From positions 7,626,001-7,690,000 of the forward strand of contig CM066287.1 in the NCBI GenBank assembly GCA_033816765.1: a stretch of DNA of 64,000 nt, given 5' to 3'. Positions 8,904 through 18,914 of the stretch are shown one piece after another. The translations under genes and the position numbers were made by a program. Below the pieces are notes generated by a model that ran no database searches, was not told the DNA's origin, and saw nothing but the letters and a program-made list of their open reading frames with translations. The DNA is from Nothopassalora personata (taxonomy: Eukaryota; Ascomycota; Dothideomycetes; Mycosphaerellales; Mycosphaerellaceae). Position 1 is the first letter of the stretch, and every line of letters begins with the position of its first letter.

Positions 8904-10937
8904 ATGCCCAAGGAAACCAACGCACCAAAGGCCTCAGCAACAGGCCGCGTTGAAGGAAACAACATGACTTCCCAGCAGTCACAGACACAAGGCAAGCGCA
9001 CCTCTCTTTTCCCCGACCTCTCCAGTTTCGACAGTCAGACACAAGGAGACGACACTCGGCGAGTCACAGTTGACACCGGTGTCGCGCTTCAGCAAGAGCT
9101 GGACAAGGCATGGAACAAAGCACAAGACAGGGAGCAGAACGGTGAGCTTGATTTCACAGAACTCTTCGAGCCCAGGGTGGGAGAAGAGGAGGACACACCA
9201 GTCTTCATTTCACACGACGAAGCCGAACACATCGCTGCCGCCGACTTCCAGAACATCACCGCCGAAGACCTGGCCACACTGACCAAGGAACACCCGAAGA
9301 CCGTCCACGATTTCGTGCTACGAGGATTCAACACTGCCATCATATCTAGCCAACAACTCGATGTGATGCAACGCGCCAATGCACTTCAGAACAAGCAGTA
9401 CCGTACGCTGTATGCCGAGTACGATCGCATCCACGGGATGCTCAAGACCGAACAGACCGCCCTCGCGAAGATGGCCCAGGACCTTAAGAATAAGAACGCC
9501 GACACCCTCAAACTCAAGGCTGTCGAGAAGAAGTACAAGGATGCGAACGAGCTATGTCAGCAGTTCGCCGATATCACCGACTCGGAGAAGAAGAAGAGCC
9601 AGGCATTACAAGCTGAGGTTGATGACCTGAAGGTCCGTCTGCAAGCAGCAGAGGACCAGGCACGAGGACGTCGTTCGCGCTCGCGCCCACGCTCACGCCC
9701 ACGATCACCACCACCCCGCGAGACCTCACTCGAGGTGCTCCAGCGTCGGTACCGTGAGGCGGCAGCAGGAGGAGGTGGCGGAGGAGACGATGATGACGAT
9801 GGCAATGGAGACAAGGACAGGGATCGCCGTGGTCGTGACCATGACCGACCACGTCGTGATGAGCGCCAAGGCACACAAGGCACGCAGCGGTCAGGCGGTG
9901 GTCGCAGCAACCGCACGCAGCAGACACCTCTCGTGGACCTGCCGGAGCGTCTCATCAACATCGACCCCACCCTCGACCGCAGCATGAAGATCGGCAAGGG
10001 TGTGCCTGACCCAAAGAAGTTCAAGAACGATGACGACCCGACTTATGACAGCTGGTACACAAGCATCCTGCTGAAGTTGACAGTCGCGACGTTCCGCACT
10101 GAACAGGACGCCCTACGCTTCCTGTATGGATGGACGGACGGTGAGGTGCAGAAGACTGTGAAGCCTCGCATCCCCATCCCCGGGCACCAGGCTTTCAACG
10201 AGTTCATGACTGGCGAAGAACTGTTGGACTGGATGACTCGACAGTACGGCGTCCGCAACGAGGCCACCAAGGCTGCAGTGGACATCACTACCTGCAAACA
10301 GGCTCAGAAGGAGAACTTCGTCCCATTCTTCGCACGCTATTCCAAGCTGAGGGCATGGGTTGACTGGAGTGACGAGACCGAGTTGATGCTGTTCCGCACA
10401 CGCCTCAACAAGCGCTACTACATCAAGACCTTCGGAGACCGCGAGGTGGACCGACGTCTGAACAGCATGCAGGACGTGATCGAAGAGTGCACTGCACTGG
10501 ACGAGCAGTTCTACGAGACCGAGCAGCTGTACCCTCAAGAGAACAACAACCGCCCACGCGGCAATGGAGGAGGCAACCAGAACGGCAACGGCAACGGCAA
10601 CCAGAACCAGGGCAACACAGCTGCAGCTGCAGCCGCTGGTGCTGCCGGCGCCGTCGTTCAGCGCCCACCACAGTACGTAGGCACCAAGAAGAAGGAAGAC
10701 TTGCCAGCTCACCTTCGGGACCTCCCACCGCTCAACTATGAGGGTCGCGAGGAATTGAAGAAGCAGGGCAAGTGCTACCGATGCCGCACCGGACCCCACT
10801 TATCCAGCAATACCGAGTGCCCGATGTATGGCTACGACGGCGACTATCGCCCACCGCGCCCGCGTAACAACAACGGAGGCAACACCAACCTCAGTTCCCT
10901 GGCCGCCGGGCAGGGAAATGGCGAGGCCACTGCCTAA
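8904..10937 (+). CDS. Gag of element A
   Basis: 677 residues from an ATG 169 bp after the 5' LTR. In order: an N-terminal conserved region, a long predicted coiled coil (about 165-250), an Arg/Ser repeat (about 253-270), a Gly6-Asp5 linker followed by an Arg/Asp-rich tract (about 290-340), the retrotransposon capsid core (about 365-545), an Asn/Gly/Gln and poly-Ala linker, and a zinc knuckle CYRCRTGPHLSSNTEC at 624-639. The knuckle is CX2CX4HX6C, two residues longer than the usual CX2CX4HX4C. It forms the cytoplasmic particle and binds element RNA. The stop TAA at 10935 lies just behind a candidate -1 frameshift site. No RIP damage. Confidence 0.93.
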   Translation: MPKETNAPKASATGRVEGNNMTSQQSQTQGKRTSLFPDLSSFDSQTQGDDTRRVTVDTGVALQQELDKAWNKAQDREQNGELDFTELFEPRVGEEEDTPVFISHDEAEHIAAADFQNITAEDLATLTKEHPKTVHDFVLRGFNTAIISSQQLDVMQRANALQNKQYRTLYAEYDRIHGMLKTEQTALAKMAQDLKNKNADTLKLKAVEKKYKDANELCQQFADITDSEKKKSQALQAEVDDLKVRLQAAEDQARGRRSRSRPRSRPRSPPPRETSLEVLQRRYREAAAGGGGGGDDDDDGNGDKDRDRRGRDHDRPRRDERQGTQGTQRSGGGRSNRTQQTPLVDLPERLINIDPTLDRSMKIGKGVPDPKKFKNDDDPTYDSWYTSILLKLTVATFRTEQDALRFLYGWTDGEVQKTVKPRIPIPGHQAFNEFMTGEELLDWMTRQYGVRNEATKAAVDITTCKQAQKENFVPFFARYSKLRAWVDWSDETELMLFRTRLNKRYYIKTFGDREVDRRLNSMQDVIEECTALDEQFYETEQLYPQENNNRPRGNGGGNQNGNGNGNQNQGNTAAAAAAGAAGAVVQRPPQYVGTKKKEDLPAHLRDLPPLNYEGREELKKQGKCYRCRTGPHLSSNTECPMYGYDGDYRPPRPRNNNGGNTNLSSLAAGQGNGEATA

Positions 10938-10946
10938 GCGTGGCAG
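10913..10946 (+). promoter_or_regulatory. Candidate -1 ribosomal frameshift signal, gag/pol
   Basis: The heptamer GGGAAAT at 10913-10919 sits in gag phase as G GGA AAT, the X XXY YYZ form. After a spacer of 10 nt, a stem CTGCC/GGCAG (10930-10934 with 10942-10946) closes a 7-nt loop that contains the gag stop. The weaker CCACTG/CAGTGG pairing could replace or extend it. Pol is in the -1 frame and opens after a TAA at 10865, so the slip gives an unbroken Gag-Pol. Confidence 0.6.
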
Positions 10947-13900
10947 ACAGTGGTCAACCGAACAACCAAGGACAGAAAGAGCATGAGATTGAGAGACACA
11001 GAGTGCAAGAGCAAGACACGGATACAGACTATGGTGAGGAGCTGAAGATATCGGCCTGCGCATTGGAGCCGCAGCAACCAGATGTACACCCTCACATAGT
11101 ACTCCCAGTAATGATACAGCATGGGAAGGCACGAGGCCTTGTAGACTCTGCTTCCACCTCTCTCTTTCTCGACTGGAAGTTCACACGCAAACACAGAATA
11201 CCCTTGATACCCCTTGTGCGCAACAAGAACCTGACCCTTGGGGATGGTAAGGCTGCTGCACGTCGCATCACGCACGTAGCCCTCGTCGATGTTGATATCG
11301 ACGGTCATCACGAGCAAATGCTATGCTACATAACCGACCTCGAATACGACATCGTCCTGGGCCTGCCGTGGCTGAGCACGCACAACCCAAACATCTTCTG
11401 GGAGACCGGTGAAGTGGCACTCAGATCAGACTACTGCTTTGGTCACTGTCTTAAGAACAAGACATCGACAACAGTCCAGTCCCTGAACCATCGACACCGA
11501 CAACGTAAGGAAGCAATGAAATATGGACCAGAGCCCTTCACCGATGATCGCAGCTTCACGGCAGGAGGGGCAGAAGCAGAACTGAACCTATCCTCGATGG
11601 GCCTGTACGACGATGATGAGGAAGTCGAGTGTATAGGCGTCACGCAGCGCGCCTTCGAGATGTACGCGCACCGACCTGGCGCTGAATGTTTCTACATACT
11701 ATCTACCGGCAAAGAGGACGAAGAAGGCGATGGTGAGATCAAGCTGAGCGCAATGGCAGCTGATGACTTGGATCAGTTCCTGAACAAGGAGTTCAACCAT
11801 AACCCGAAGGAGAAGCTCCCACCAGAATACCATGATCTCGTAGATGCATTCTCAGCGAAAGACCATGAAGGACTTCCTCCTCACAGACCTGGAATCGACC
11901 ACGAAATTCACATCAAGCCTGATGGGCCCCAAGAACCGCCATACCGTAAGCCCTACGGACTGGCGCCTCAGGAGAATGAAGCAGTCAAGAAGTGGGTCAC
12001 CGAACAGGAGCAACAAGGCAAAGTCCGGCCAGCAGGACAGAAGACGAGCCAATCGCCGGCACCAGTACTGGTAGTCAGAAAGCCAGGCGGTGGACTGCGC
12101 GTGTGCATCGACTACCGAGGACTCAATGCGATCACTATCAAGAACAGGTACCCTATACCGCTAATCCAAGAGACACTGAACCGCATGCACGGCAAGAGGT
12201 ACTTCACGAAGCTGGACATCGTCGCAGCCTTCAACAAGCTTCGCATTGCAGAAGGGCACGAATGGCTTACAGCATTCGCTACACGATATGGGGTGTACGA
12301 ATGTCTTGTGTTACCATTCGGCCTATGCAATGGCCCTGCGTCGTTTCAGTCATACATTAACAGCGTGTTACAAGAACACCTGGATGACTTCGTCTCCGCG
12401 TACCTGGACGACGTTTTAATTTTTAGCGACACACTGGAGGAGCACATCGAACATGTGCGCAAGGTACTAGCAAAATTGAGGGATGCCGGACTGACGGTCG
12501 ACATCGACAAGTGCGAGTTCCACCAGCAGCGAGTTAAGTACCTGGGACTTATTATCACCCCAGATGGCATCGAAATGGACCCAGAGAAGCTTGAATGTAT
12601 CCAGTCATGGGAAGCACCTTCCAACCTCAAGGATGTGCAGGCGTTCCTCGGATTCGCCAACTTTTACAGACGGTTCATCGAGGCCTTCTCACGCCTCGCA
12701 GCGCCGCTGACCGAATTGACCAAGTCAAATGGACCTAGTAATCACAAGAATCGCAGGGTTGACTGGACACCAGCATGCCAAGCAGCATTTGACGCTCTGA
12801 AGGCAGCATTCAGCAAAGCCGGTATGCTCGCACACTATGTGCCCGGTAGGCAAACAGTAGTCGAAACGGACTCATCAGATTTCGTGAACGCCGGAGTGCT
12901 TTCTCAGTACGACGAGGAAGGCGTGCTTCACCCTGTAGCATTCTATTCAAAGAAGCTGAGCCCGCAGGAATGCAACTATGAGATTTATGACAAGGAGCTT
13001 CTAGCGATTATTAAGGCCTTCGAGGAATGGCGCCCGGAGTTGGCCTGCGAGGCGGATGATGACACCATCGAACCCGTGAAGGTGTTCACGGATCACAAGA
13101 ACTTGGAGTACTTTATGACCACTAAGCAGCTGAATCGGCGCCAGGCACGTTGGGCCGAATTCCTGTCCCAGTTCAACTTCCGTATTGTCTATCGACCAGG
13201 TGTCCAAGGCACAAAGCCTGACAGCCTCACGAGACGCAGCCAGGACCTTCCGCAGGGGGTGGACGATCCGCGAAATCAGCATCAGCATCAGACGTTGCTG
13301 CCGCCTGAGCGATTTCTTAAGATCGACTCGATGCGCGCAACTGTCGAAGATGCGGCTGAGGATGTTGCACCTGTTGAGAACACACCTACCGCACCAATTG
13401 AGGAAGCCCTGAACCCGGAGGCCACCGAATTCATACCGTCCACGCAGACGCAGACAGCATCCGAGACGGAACAGGAAGCCGAACTCGAGTACAGAATGAC
13501 AATGGCTTATGCCGCGGATGCAGACCTGAAGTCAGCTATCAGAGCCCTGCAGAAGGGCGAGACCCCAGCACTCCTTCAGAAAGCGAAGGTGCATCCAGTA
13601 CACTGCAAGGTCGAAGGGGACCTGCTGTACGTCCGTAACCAGTATAATGACTGGAGTCTATGGGTGCCAGAGGACCAGAAGCTCCGCACTCGGATAGTCA
13701 AGATGAACCATGACACCCCAGCGGCCGGTCACCCAGGCAGAGCCCGCACCTACGAGCTCGTTGCACGTGAATTCTACTGGCCTGGTTTGGCTAGATCTGT
13801 GCGCAGATACAACGCGAATTGCCGCAGGTGCCGCACGACGAAATCTGTGCATACCCAGCCACCTGGATTACTGCACCCACTTTCGGTGCCAGAACGACCT

Positions 13901-15742
13901 TGGCAACACATCGCAGTTGACTTTGTGGTTGACCTGCCACCAAGCGAACTCGACGGCATGACTTACACCAATGTTATGACAGTCACCGACAGACTCACTA
14001 AGGAAGTGGAACTGATACCCATCGGCGCGATGACAGCGCAGAACGCGGCGCGACTTTTCTTAAAGCACGTGTTCACCCGGCATGGCCTCCCAGAAACCAT
14101 CACGTCTGATCGCGGAAAGCAGTTCATCGCCACTTTCTGGAAGCGCCTATGCAAGATGCTGCGCATCAGCAGGAAGCTGAGTTCCTCCTACCACCCTGAA
14201 ACGGATGGGCAATCAGAACGCACTAACCAAGAGATGGAACAGTACTTACGCACCTTCACGAATGAGGCACAGAGCGACTGGGCCGACTGGCTGTGCTTAG
14301 CGCAGTTCGCTATTAACAACCGAGTGTCGGAGACCACTGGAGTGTCACCGTTCTACGCCAATGTTGGATATAACCCAGAGTTCACCGAGCGTATCGATTT
14401 GCAAGCAGGCAAGGACCGACACATGACAACCCTTCAGCGACTCGACAGCAAGTCAGCCGAAGCCTTCGCCAAACGCATCTGTGAGCTACATCGCAATCTT
14501 CAAGAGAACATGAGGATGTCACAGGCGCTGCAAGCCGAAGCAGCAAACAGGCACCGAAGCATCCCACCAGACTACAAGGTTGGCGACTGGGTGTATCTAA
14601 GCACGAAGAACATTCGCACCACTCGACCATCCAAGAAGCTGGACCGCAGATATGCAGGACCGTACCAGATCACGGAGGTGATGCCCGCTAGGCTGTCATA
14701 CAAGCTGAACCTGTCGGATGCATTGAGCGGACTCGATAATTGCTTCCACACCTCCCTGTTACAGCGAGCCGACAACCCCGATCTCCCACCGCTCGAGGGA
14801 CAGCACCTGGCACCGCCGCCGCCAGTGGCCATCGAACCCGACACAACTGCAGCTGACGCAGTCGCCGATGTCACAGTTACAGCCCCGGCACCAGAATATG
14901 AGGTGGACAAGATCTTGGACATGTACACGCGGAAGCGCGCAGGCAAAGTGAAGAAGGGAAAGAAGCGCAAGGTGGACACTTGGTACAAGGTGCGATGGAC
15001 TGGCTATCAGGATATGGAGGCCGGAGAGACTTGGCAACCTGCAGAGGACCTGTTTGTGAGGGCAGCCGCCGCTCTTGCGGACTTTCACCACAGCCGGCCG
15101 GATTTGCCCACGCCTCAGGGCTTCGCAACGCCATCTGACTGGTCTCCAGTCAATGAGGTGCTCGGACTTAACACGATCAGGGTCGACAGAGACACCGCCA
15201 CAAATAAGCCTAGCCGAGCCTTGCCTCTGATAGAATCTGGTCAGCGCATGTTCACTACGCACCGCTACGATGATCAGGTTACAGGAAAGTCCGTCGTCCC
15301 AACTGAGGATCACGGTGCAAGCCGCCGCCCTCAGCTCTACGACAGAACAGACAGTTGTACCGATGTTCTAGCGAACCCTGCAGAGCCTGCATTGATACCC
15401 AACCTTGGTCAAAAGGATCAGACGCGAGCGTTCGCCGAAGAGGGGCTTAGGCCCTGGGCGTGCCAGCAGTATGAGCAAACAGAGTCTGATGCGCAAGCCG
15501 CAGCAGTAGTGACAGAGATGGAGGACGACCTTGAAGACGATTGGACGTTTGCACGATTATGGAGTTCGACAGGCAAGGGTGATAAGTGGCCGCACAAGAC
15601 GATGGATAGGCGAGTTAATGGACTGAACGCTCAGAGGACTGAGACGAGTTTTGAGAGGGGGGGTACTGTCACGGGCAGCCCGCGACCCTTCACTGACGAT
15701 GCGTCGTCCCGGCGGAACCTCGGACCTTCCGCATCGGGTTAG
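10940..15742 (+). CDS. Pol of element A (PR-RT-RH-IN-chromodomain)
   Basis: The open frame is 1600 codons from 10940, which is GTG; no ATG fits the start, so expression as a Gag-Pol fusion by -1 frameshifting near 10913 is likelier. Counting from 10940: protease VDSAS with Asp69 (DSA, not the usual DSG/DTG); RT with VCIDYRGLN, LPFGL and YLDD at 488-491; RNase H starting ETDSSDF; integrase HHCC finger from His924, then Asp994, Asp1057 and Glu1093, an exact D,D35E; GPY/F module RRYAGPYQI; chromodomain about 1319-1385 with YKVRWTGY and GETWQP. The last 25 codons run into the 3' LTR. Fully intact. Confidence 0.95.
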   Translation: MADSGQPNNQGQKEHEIERHRVQEQDTDTDYGEELKISACALEPQQPDVHPHIVLPVMIQHGKARGLVDSASTSLFLDWKFTRKHRIPLIPLVRNKNLTLGDGKAAARRITHVALVDVDIDGHHEQMLCYITDLEYDIVLGLPWLSTHNPNIFWETGEVALRSDYCFGHCLKNKTSTTVQSLNHRHRQRKEAMKYGPEPFTDDRSFTAGGAEAELNLSSMGLYDDDEEVECIGVTQRAFEMYAHRPGAECFYILSTGKEDEEGDGEIKLSAMAADDLDQFLNKEFNHNPKEKLPPEYHDLVDAFSAKDHEGLPPHRPGIDHEIHIKPDGPQEPPYRKPYGLAPQENEAVKKWVTEQEQQGKVRPAGQKTSQSPAPVLVVRKPGGGLRVCIDYRGLNAITIKNRYPIPLIQETLNRMHGKRYFTKLDIVAAFNKLRIAEGHEWLTAFATRYGVYECLVLPFGLCNGPASFQSYINSVLQEHLDDFVSAYLDDVLIFSDTLEEHIEHVRKVLAKLRDAGLTVDIDKCEFHQQRVKYLGLIITPDGIEMDPEKLECIQSWEAPSNLKDVQAFLGFANFYRRFIEAFSRLAAPLTELTKSNGPSNHKNRRVDWTPACQAAFDALKAAFSKAGMLAHYVPGRQTVVETDSSDFVNAGVLSQYDEEGVLHPVAFYSKKLSPQECNYEIYDKELLAIIKAFEEWRPELACEADDDTIEPVKVFTDHKNLEYFMTTKQLNRRQARWAEFLSQFNFRIVYRPGVQGTKPDSLTRRSQDLPQGVDDPRNQHQHQTLLPPERFLKIDSMRATVEDAAEDVAPVENTPTAPIEEALNPEATEFIPSTQTQTASETEQEAELEYRMTMAYAADADLKSAIRALQKGETPALLQKAKVHPVHCKVEGDLLYVRNQYNDWSLWVPEDQKLRTRIVKMNHDTPAAGHPGRARTYELVAREFYWPGLARSVRRYNANCRRCRTTKSVHTQPPGLLHPLSVPERPWQHIAVDFVVDLPPSELDGMTYTNVMTVTDRLTKEVELIPIGAMTAQNAARLFLKHVFTRHGLPETITSDRGKQFIATFWKRLCKMLRISRKLSSSYHPETDGQSERTNQEMEQYLRTFTNEAQSDWADWLCLAQFAINNRVSETTGVSPFYANVGYNPEFTERIDLQAGKDRHMTTLQRLDSKSAEAFAKRICELHRNLQENMRMSQALQAEAANRHRSIPPDYKVGDWVYLSTKNIRTTRPSKKLDRRYAGPYQITEVMPARLSYKLNLSDALSGLDNCFHTSLLQRADNPDLPPLEGQHLAPPPPVAIEPDTTAADAVADVTVTAPAPEYEVDKILDMYTRKRAGKVKKGKKRKVDTWYKVRWTGYQDMEAGETWQPAEDLFVRAAAALADFHHSRPDLPTPQGFATPSDWSPVNEVLGLNTIRVDRDTATNKPSRALPLIESGQRMFTTHRYDDQVTGKSVVPTEDHGASRRPQLYDRTDSCTDVLANPAEPALIPNLGQKDQTRAFAEEGLRPWACQQYEQTESDAQAAAVVTEMEDDLEDDWTFARLWSSTGKGDKWPHKTMDRRVNGLNAQRTETSFERGGTVTGSPRPFTDDASSRRNLGPSASG
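15653..15663 (+). other. Polypurine tract of A
   Basis: GAGAGGGGGGG ends 3 nt before the 3' LTR at 15667. This is the expected place and composition for the plus-strand primer. It lies inside the pol reading frame. Confidence 0.85.
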
Positions 15743-15850
15743 CGCGGCTTGGCGATGCTTTATCTATCCGCCGCGCCTCGCGCTCCTCTTTCGTAGCTTC
15801 GTAGAACAACAACTATCTCATTCGGACCCTATGGTACGCGCGCCCTTACA
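15667..15850 (+). repeat. 3' LTR of A (184 bp)
   Basis: Identical to 8551-8734. Its first 76 bp also encode the C-terminus and stop codon of Pol. The base after it begins a second copy of B1 gag sequence. Confidence 0.96.
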
Positions 15851-17912
15851 CCTTCGGTCGCTTATTCCTAGGGAGTTAATCCTTTTCCCTATTCGTATAT
15901 AAAACGTCGTACTTCGTGTCTCGAGGCCTCCGCTTAAGCCTAGCGCGAGCCTTTCTATGTCTATACCTATACTCATTAGCGTTCCTAGATCTTCTACGTT
16001 CCTAAGTAGAGTACGCGTACGTACTATACTATGTTTCGTAATTCGTTTAGTACGAATATTCCTAACGGTATAAGGTATACGGTACCTGTTATTTAGCTTC
16101 CTATCGGTAGTCGTTCTATAATAGCGGTTACTAGATTCTCGGTCGTTTCTATAAGTAGGTATCCCTAGGCTATACCTCGTAGGGTGTCGAGTGTCTTATT
16201 AAACTTAATAGAGTATAGCATTCTTCGTCCGCCTATCTTAGGTAGGAATTCCTCGTGCCTTCTTTATAGGTGTACGATTATATTATATAATTTCTTAGGT
16301 ACATTAATCGTAAAGGTTAGTTGTTTATTATCGTCGTTAGTGTCGCTCTCTTCTCCTTTAGAGGAATCTTCTTCGCTTAATTCTTCCGGATTCTAATCTT
16401 CCTCGATAGTATCTAGCCCGGTGGTTTCTTAACTTTCTTCCTATAGTTCCGGTAACTACGATCCGTTCTATCCTAGGTCTTAGTTTTCTTTATCGCTTCT
16501 ATTATCGTTAAAGTAGGATTCGTCGATGTCTACTTCTCGGAGCGTAGCGTTTTACCTATACGTTACTCCTAGGGTTCCTCTTAGTTGTTAAGGCTAATAC
16601 CCTACGCCTAATTTCGCGGCGTAGTAAACCTAACACGAGTCTTAGTAATAGAATCGCTAATAAAGGCTTCTATAACTATTTCGAGATTCGGATTCAATCT
16701 CGTAGTCGACTCTTTGTACTATTATATTAAACTATCGTAGTTAGTTCTTCGTATTAAATGAAATAACTACTATTTACTACCTATAGTATCCTCCTCGTCC
16801 TTCTAAGGGGTCTAGGAGAGGCGTCGTACTTCTATTACTATCTCTCTCCCCTACTCTCCGAGTATAGTCGGTATCTCCTCGAGATCTAACGCTACTCTTA
16901 GATTTACTAGTTCGAGGTTGCATTATGTTAAACTGTTCGCGGCGCACTATATTCTTACCGCGGTAGTCCCTTACTAGGTAGCTAGGTTTACTATATCTAT
17001 AGTAAGTTCGTGTTTCTTTCGAACTCCGGGATGCTCTATTCCCGTTACTGTTCCTAATCTTACGACCTTTCTCGGTAACGTCGAGTTCTATTAGCTATAG
17101 ACCGTAGTACGGTTTATCCCTAGACTTATTATTATAGTTATCGTAGAAGCCTCTATTACGGTTATCGTAGCCTAGTGTGTATCTAGCCTTTCCGGTAGCC
17201 TAGTGTGTATCTAGCCTTTCCGGATACCTTAGAGTCGTATCGTTGTTCTATAGCTCTCTCGTAGAGCTTATCGTTAAGATCAATCGTAACTCTAACGAGG
17301 TCGCCTAAGCTATCGATCTTCCGACCGTCCCTTATTAACTCGTCCTTAACATACTCCTTTAGTCCTCTTCGGTATATAACTTAAAGTGCTTCGTCGTCCT
17401 AATCGGTAAGTTACGCGTATTCCTAGAATTTAGCAGCATATTCGGTAGTAGATGTCTTCTAGGTTAAATACTAAATAACACGAACGGCAGTAGCAATCTT
17501 ATTAGAGACACTAAAGACGCTCTTTATAGCATGCTTAAGATAGTTATATAACCTAAAGATTCCGTCGGCATTGTCTTCTCCGTTACTGTCTAGGTATTTC
17601 CTAAGGAATAGTTTAACCTAATACTATACTCGTCCTCTTAAGAAGGTAGTAGTAAAGACGGGCTTAAGGTTCTTAGGTATAGAGTTAAATAAGAAGTATA
17701 TATCTATCTAAGAGACCTAAGTGTCGAACTTGTCTCGGTCGCTATAGTAGTATTCTAGCTTACTAACCTTAAGGGTGTCGTTACCTATATAAGTAGCTAA
17801 GGCATTAATAGCATCGTTCGCGGTCTAAGGTCGTTAGGCTCTACTTACTTTACTAGGGGCGGGTGTTTCCCGTTTACTCTATCGGTCCCCTATCGTAGAG
17901 GGCGTCTAAAGC
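15851..17912 (-). pseudogene. B1 gag, RIP-killed
   Basis: Aligns along its whole length with B2 gag (28478-30540), in inverted orientation. The zinc knuckle lies near 16970-17020, with Cys/His codons read as Tyr. Its left 212 bp repeat 7808-8020. A second small duplication (CCTAGTGTGTATCTAGCC, twice) occurs at 17170-17220. Many TAG/TAA stops. Confidence 0.82.
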
Positions 17913-18386
17913 TATTAGGTTTAGTATAACCTAATAATATTATAAGTTAAGAAGACAAGCTTAATCGGGTTTATTCTCAGGCCGATAGGAAGTTAAGGGA
18001 GAGTAATAAAGTAATAGCTATCTTGTCTTATAAAGACTAAGTAGTAGTAAGGTAGAGGTTAGGTTATAGTATATTCTAAACAGTAATATTAAACAGTAAG
18101 TTAAACGCATCGAAACTATAAGGGATTCTTAGCGTTCCTAAATACAAAGGAGACTCGTATACTATCTAGTCTTAGGCGTCTATCTATCTATTCGACCGGT
18201 CGCCTAGTCGTGTAGTCGTATACGACTATCCGCTACTCCTATAGTCGTGTTTAACTATGCACGAAGCGCGTAGTCGTGCACGTAACCCGTACGTAGGGTC
18301 CCCTCTTCTTTCTAGCGATTGGTTCTTGTCTTCTAATTCTTCCTCCTATACTACGTTCTACACCGTCCCTTATCCGAACCGTAACA
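17913..18386 (-). repeat. 5' LTR of B1 (474 bp)
   Basis: Same length as 3045-3518, with RIP-type differences only. It ends CCGTAACA at 18386 and is followed by the CCGCG duplication at 18387-18391. Inside it, on the minus strand, comes TTTAGACGCCC. This could be a tRNA-primer site beginning TGG before RIP, but the tRNA cannot be named. Confidence 0.92.
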
Positions 18387-18391
18387 CCGCG

Positions 18392-18914
18392 CCTTATACT
18401 ATAATATTATCGTTACTAGCTATAGAGGTAGAGGTAAGAGTTATAGTAGGGAAGTAATCTCCTTTAGCCGGTCCTTCTATAGGCTCCGGAGGCGGTACAC
18501 TTATAGCGCGTAAGATCTCTAACTGCTTAATCTCCTACTATATCTCCTACTCTTTAATCTTAGCCCTTAAGGCCTCTCTTCTTATAACTAAGGCTACGCG
18601 ACGCGCCTACTACTATACTTTAGGGCTTAGGAGGGGTGTAGGTAACTCGCTATTACGCGCGTTACGATCGGGCTCTATAACGTATATAGATTATAATAAG
18701 GAGAAGATGTAGAACTATTAGATCTATAAGGGGATATCGTAATATATAGCTAACTATATACCTACGATCTCGTACTCGTAGATAAACTAAATCTTACCTT
18801 CTTCTATAGACGCTATACGCGCCGCTTAGTGTACGTATGCGCGTTACGTACGGCTTACTAAGCCGGGCCTAGCCGCATATTACATATAAGGGTTAGCTAT
18901 AGGCTACCCTTATA
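18392..18914 (-). mobile_element. Gypsy element C1, right part: gag N-terminus and 5' LTR
   Basis: Continues C1 after the B1 insertion and matches 58575-59100 of C2. 18392-18790 is N-terminal gag, RIP-killed. About 18790-18914 is the LTR, on the minus strand TATAAGGGTAGCCTATAGC (TGTAAGGGC in C2). The LTR end at 18914 is set by comparison with C2 and with the solo copy at 25598. Confidence 0.72.

Larger units (their letters stand above)
8551..15850 (+). mobile_element. Intact Ty3/gypsy chromovirus A
   Basis: A 7300-bp element with identical 184-bp LTRs, a self-priming primer site, intact gag, intact pol with all domains plus a C-terminal chromodomain, and a purine tract before the 3' LTR. There is no RIP signature. 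Identical LTRs mean recent insertion. The flanks (ATCGG on the left, CCTTC on the right) do not form a target-site duplication, so one end was probably exchanged by recombination. Chromodomain integrases direct insertion toward methylated-histone heterochromatin, which would fit its place inside older elements. Confidence 0.95.
3045..18386 (-). mobile_element. Ty3/gypsy element B1 (RIP-degraded, carries nested insertions)
   Basis: A complete minus-strand gypsy/chromodomain element bounded by 474-bp LTRs (3045-3518 and 17913-18386) and a CCGCG target duplication. From right to left it holds gag (17912-15851), protease, RT, RNase H, integrase and chromodomain (about 7770-4400), then on the opposite strand a tRNA-like sequence and a small antisense ORF. 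It is interrupted at 8021-15850 by an orphan LTR-like block and intact element A, and 212 bp of B1 gag occur on both sides of that insert. All ORFs are destroyed by TAG/TAA with CA/TG depletion. Confidence 0.9.

Noticed and set aside
10113..10799. 228-codon minus-strand open frame inside gag of A
   Set aside because: It lies wholly opposite the intact Gag gene, has no domain, and its composition mirrors Gag codons; a shadow frame. The same applies to 9557-10024 and similar frames opposite pol.
15651..15902. 83-codon frame across the 3' LTR of A (and 8550-8774 in the 5' LTR)
   Set aside because: LTR sequence read in a chance frame; the real coding content here is the end of Pol.
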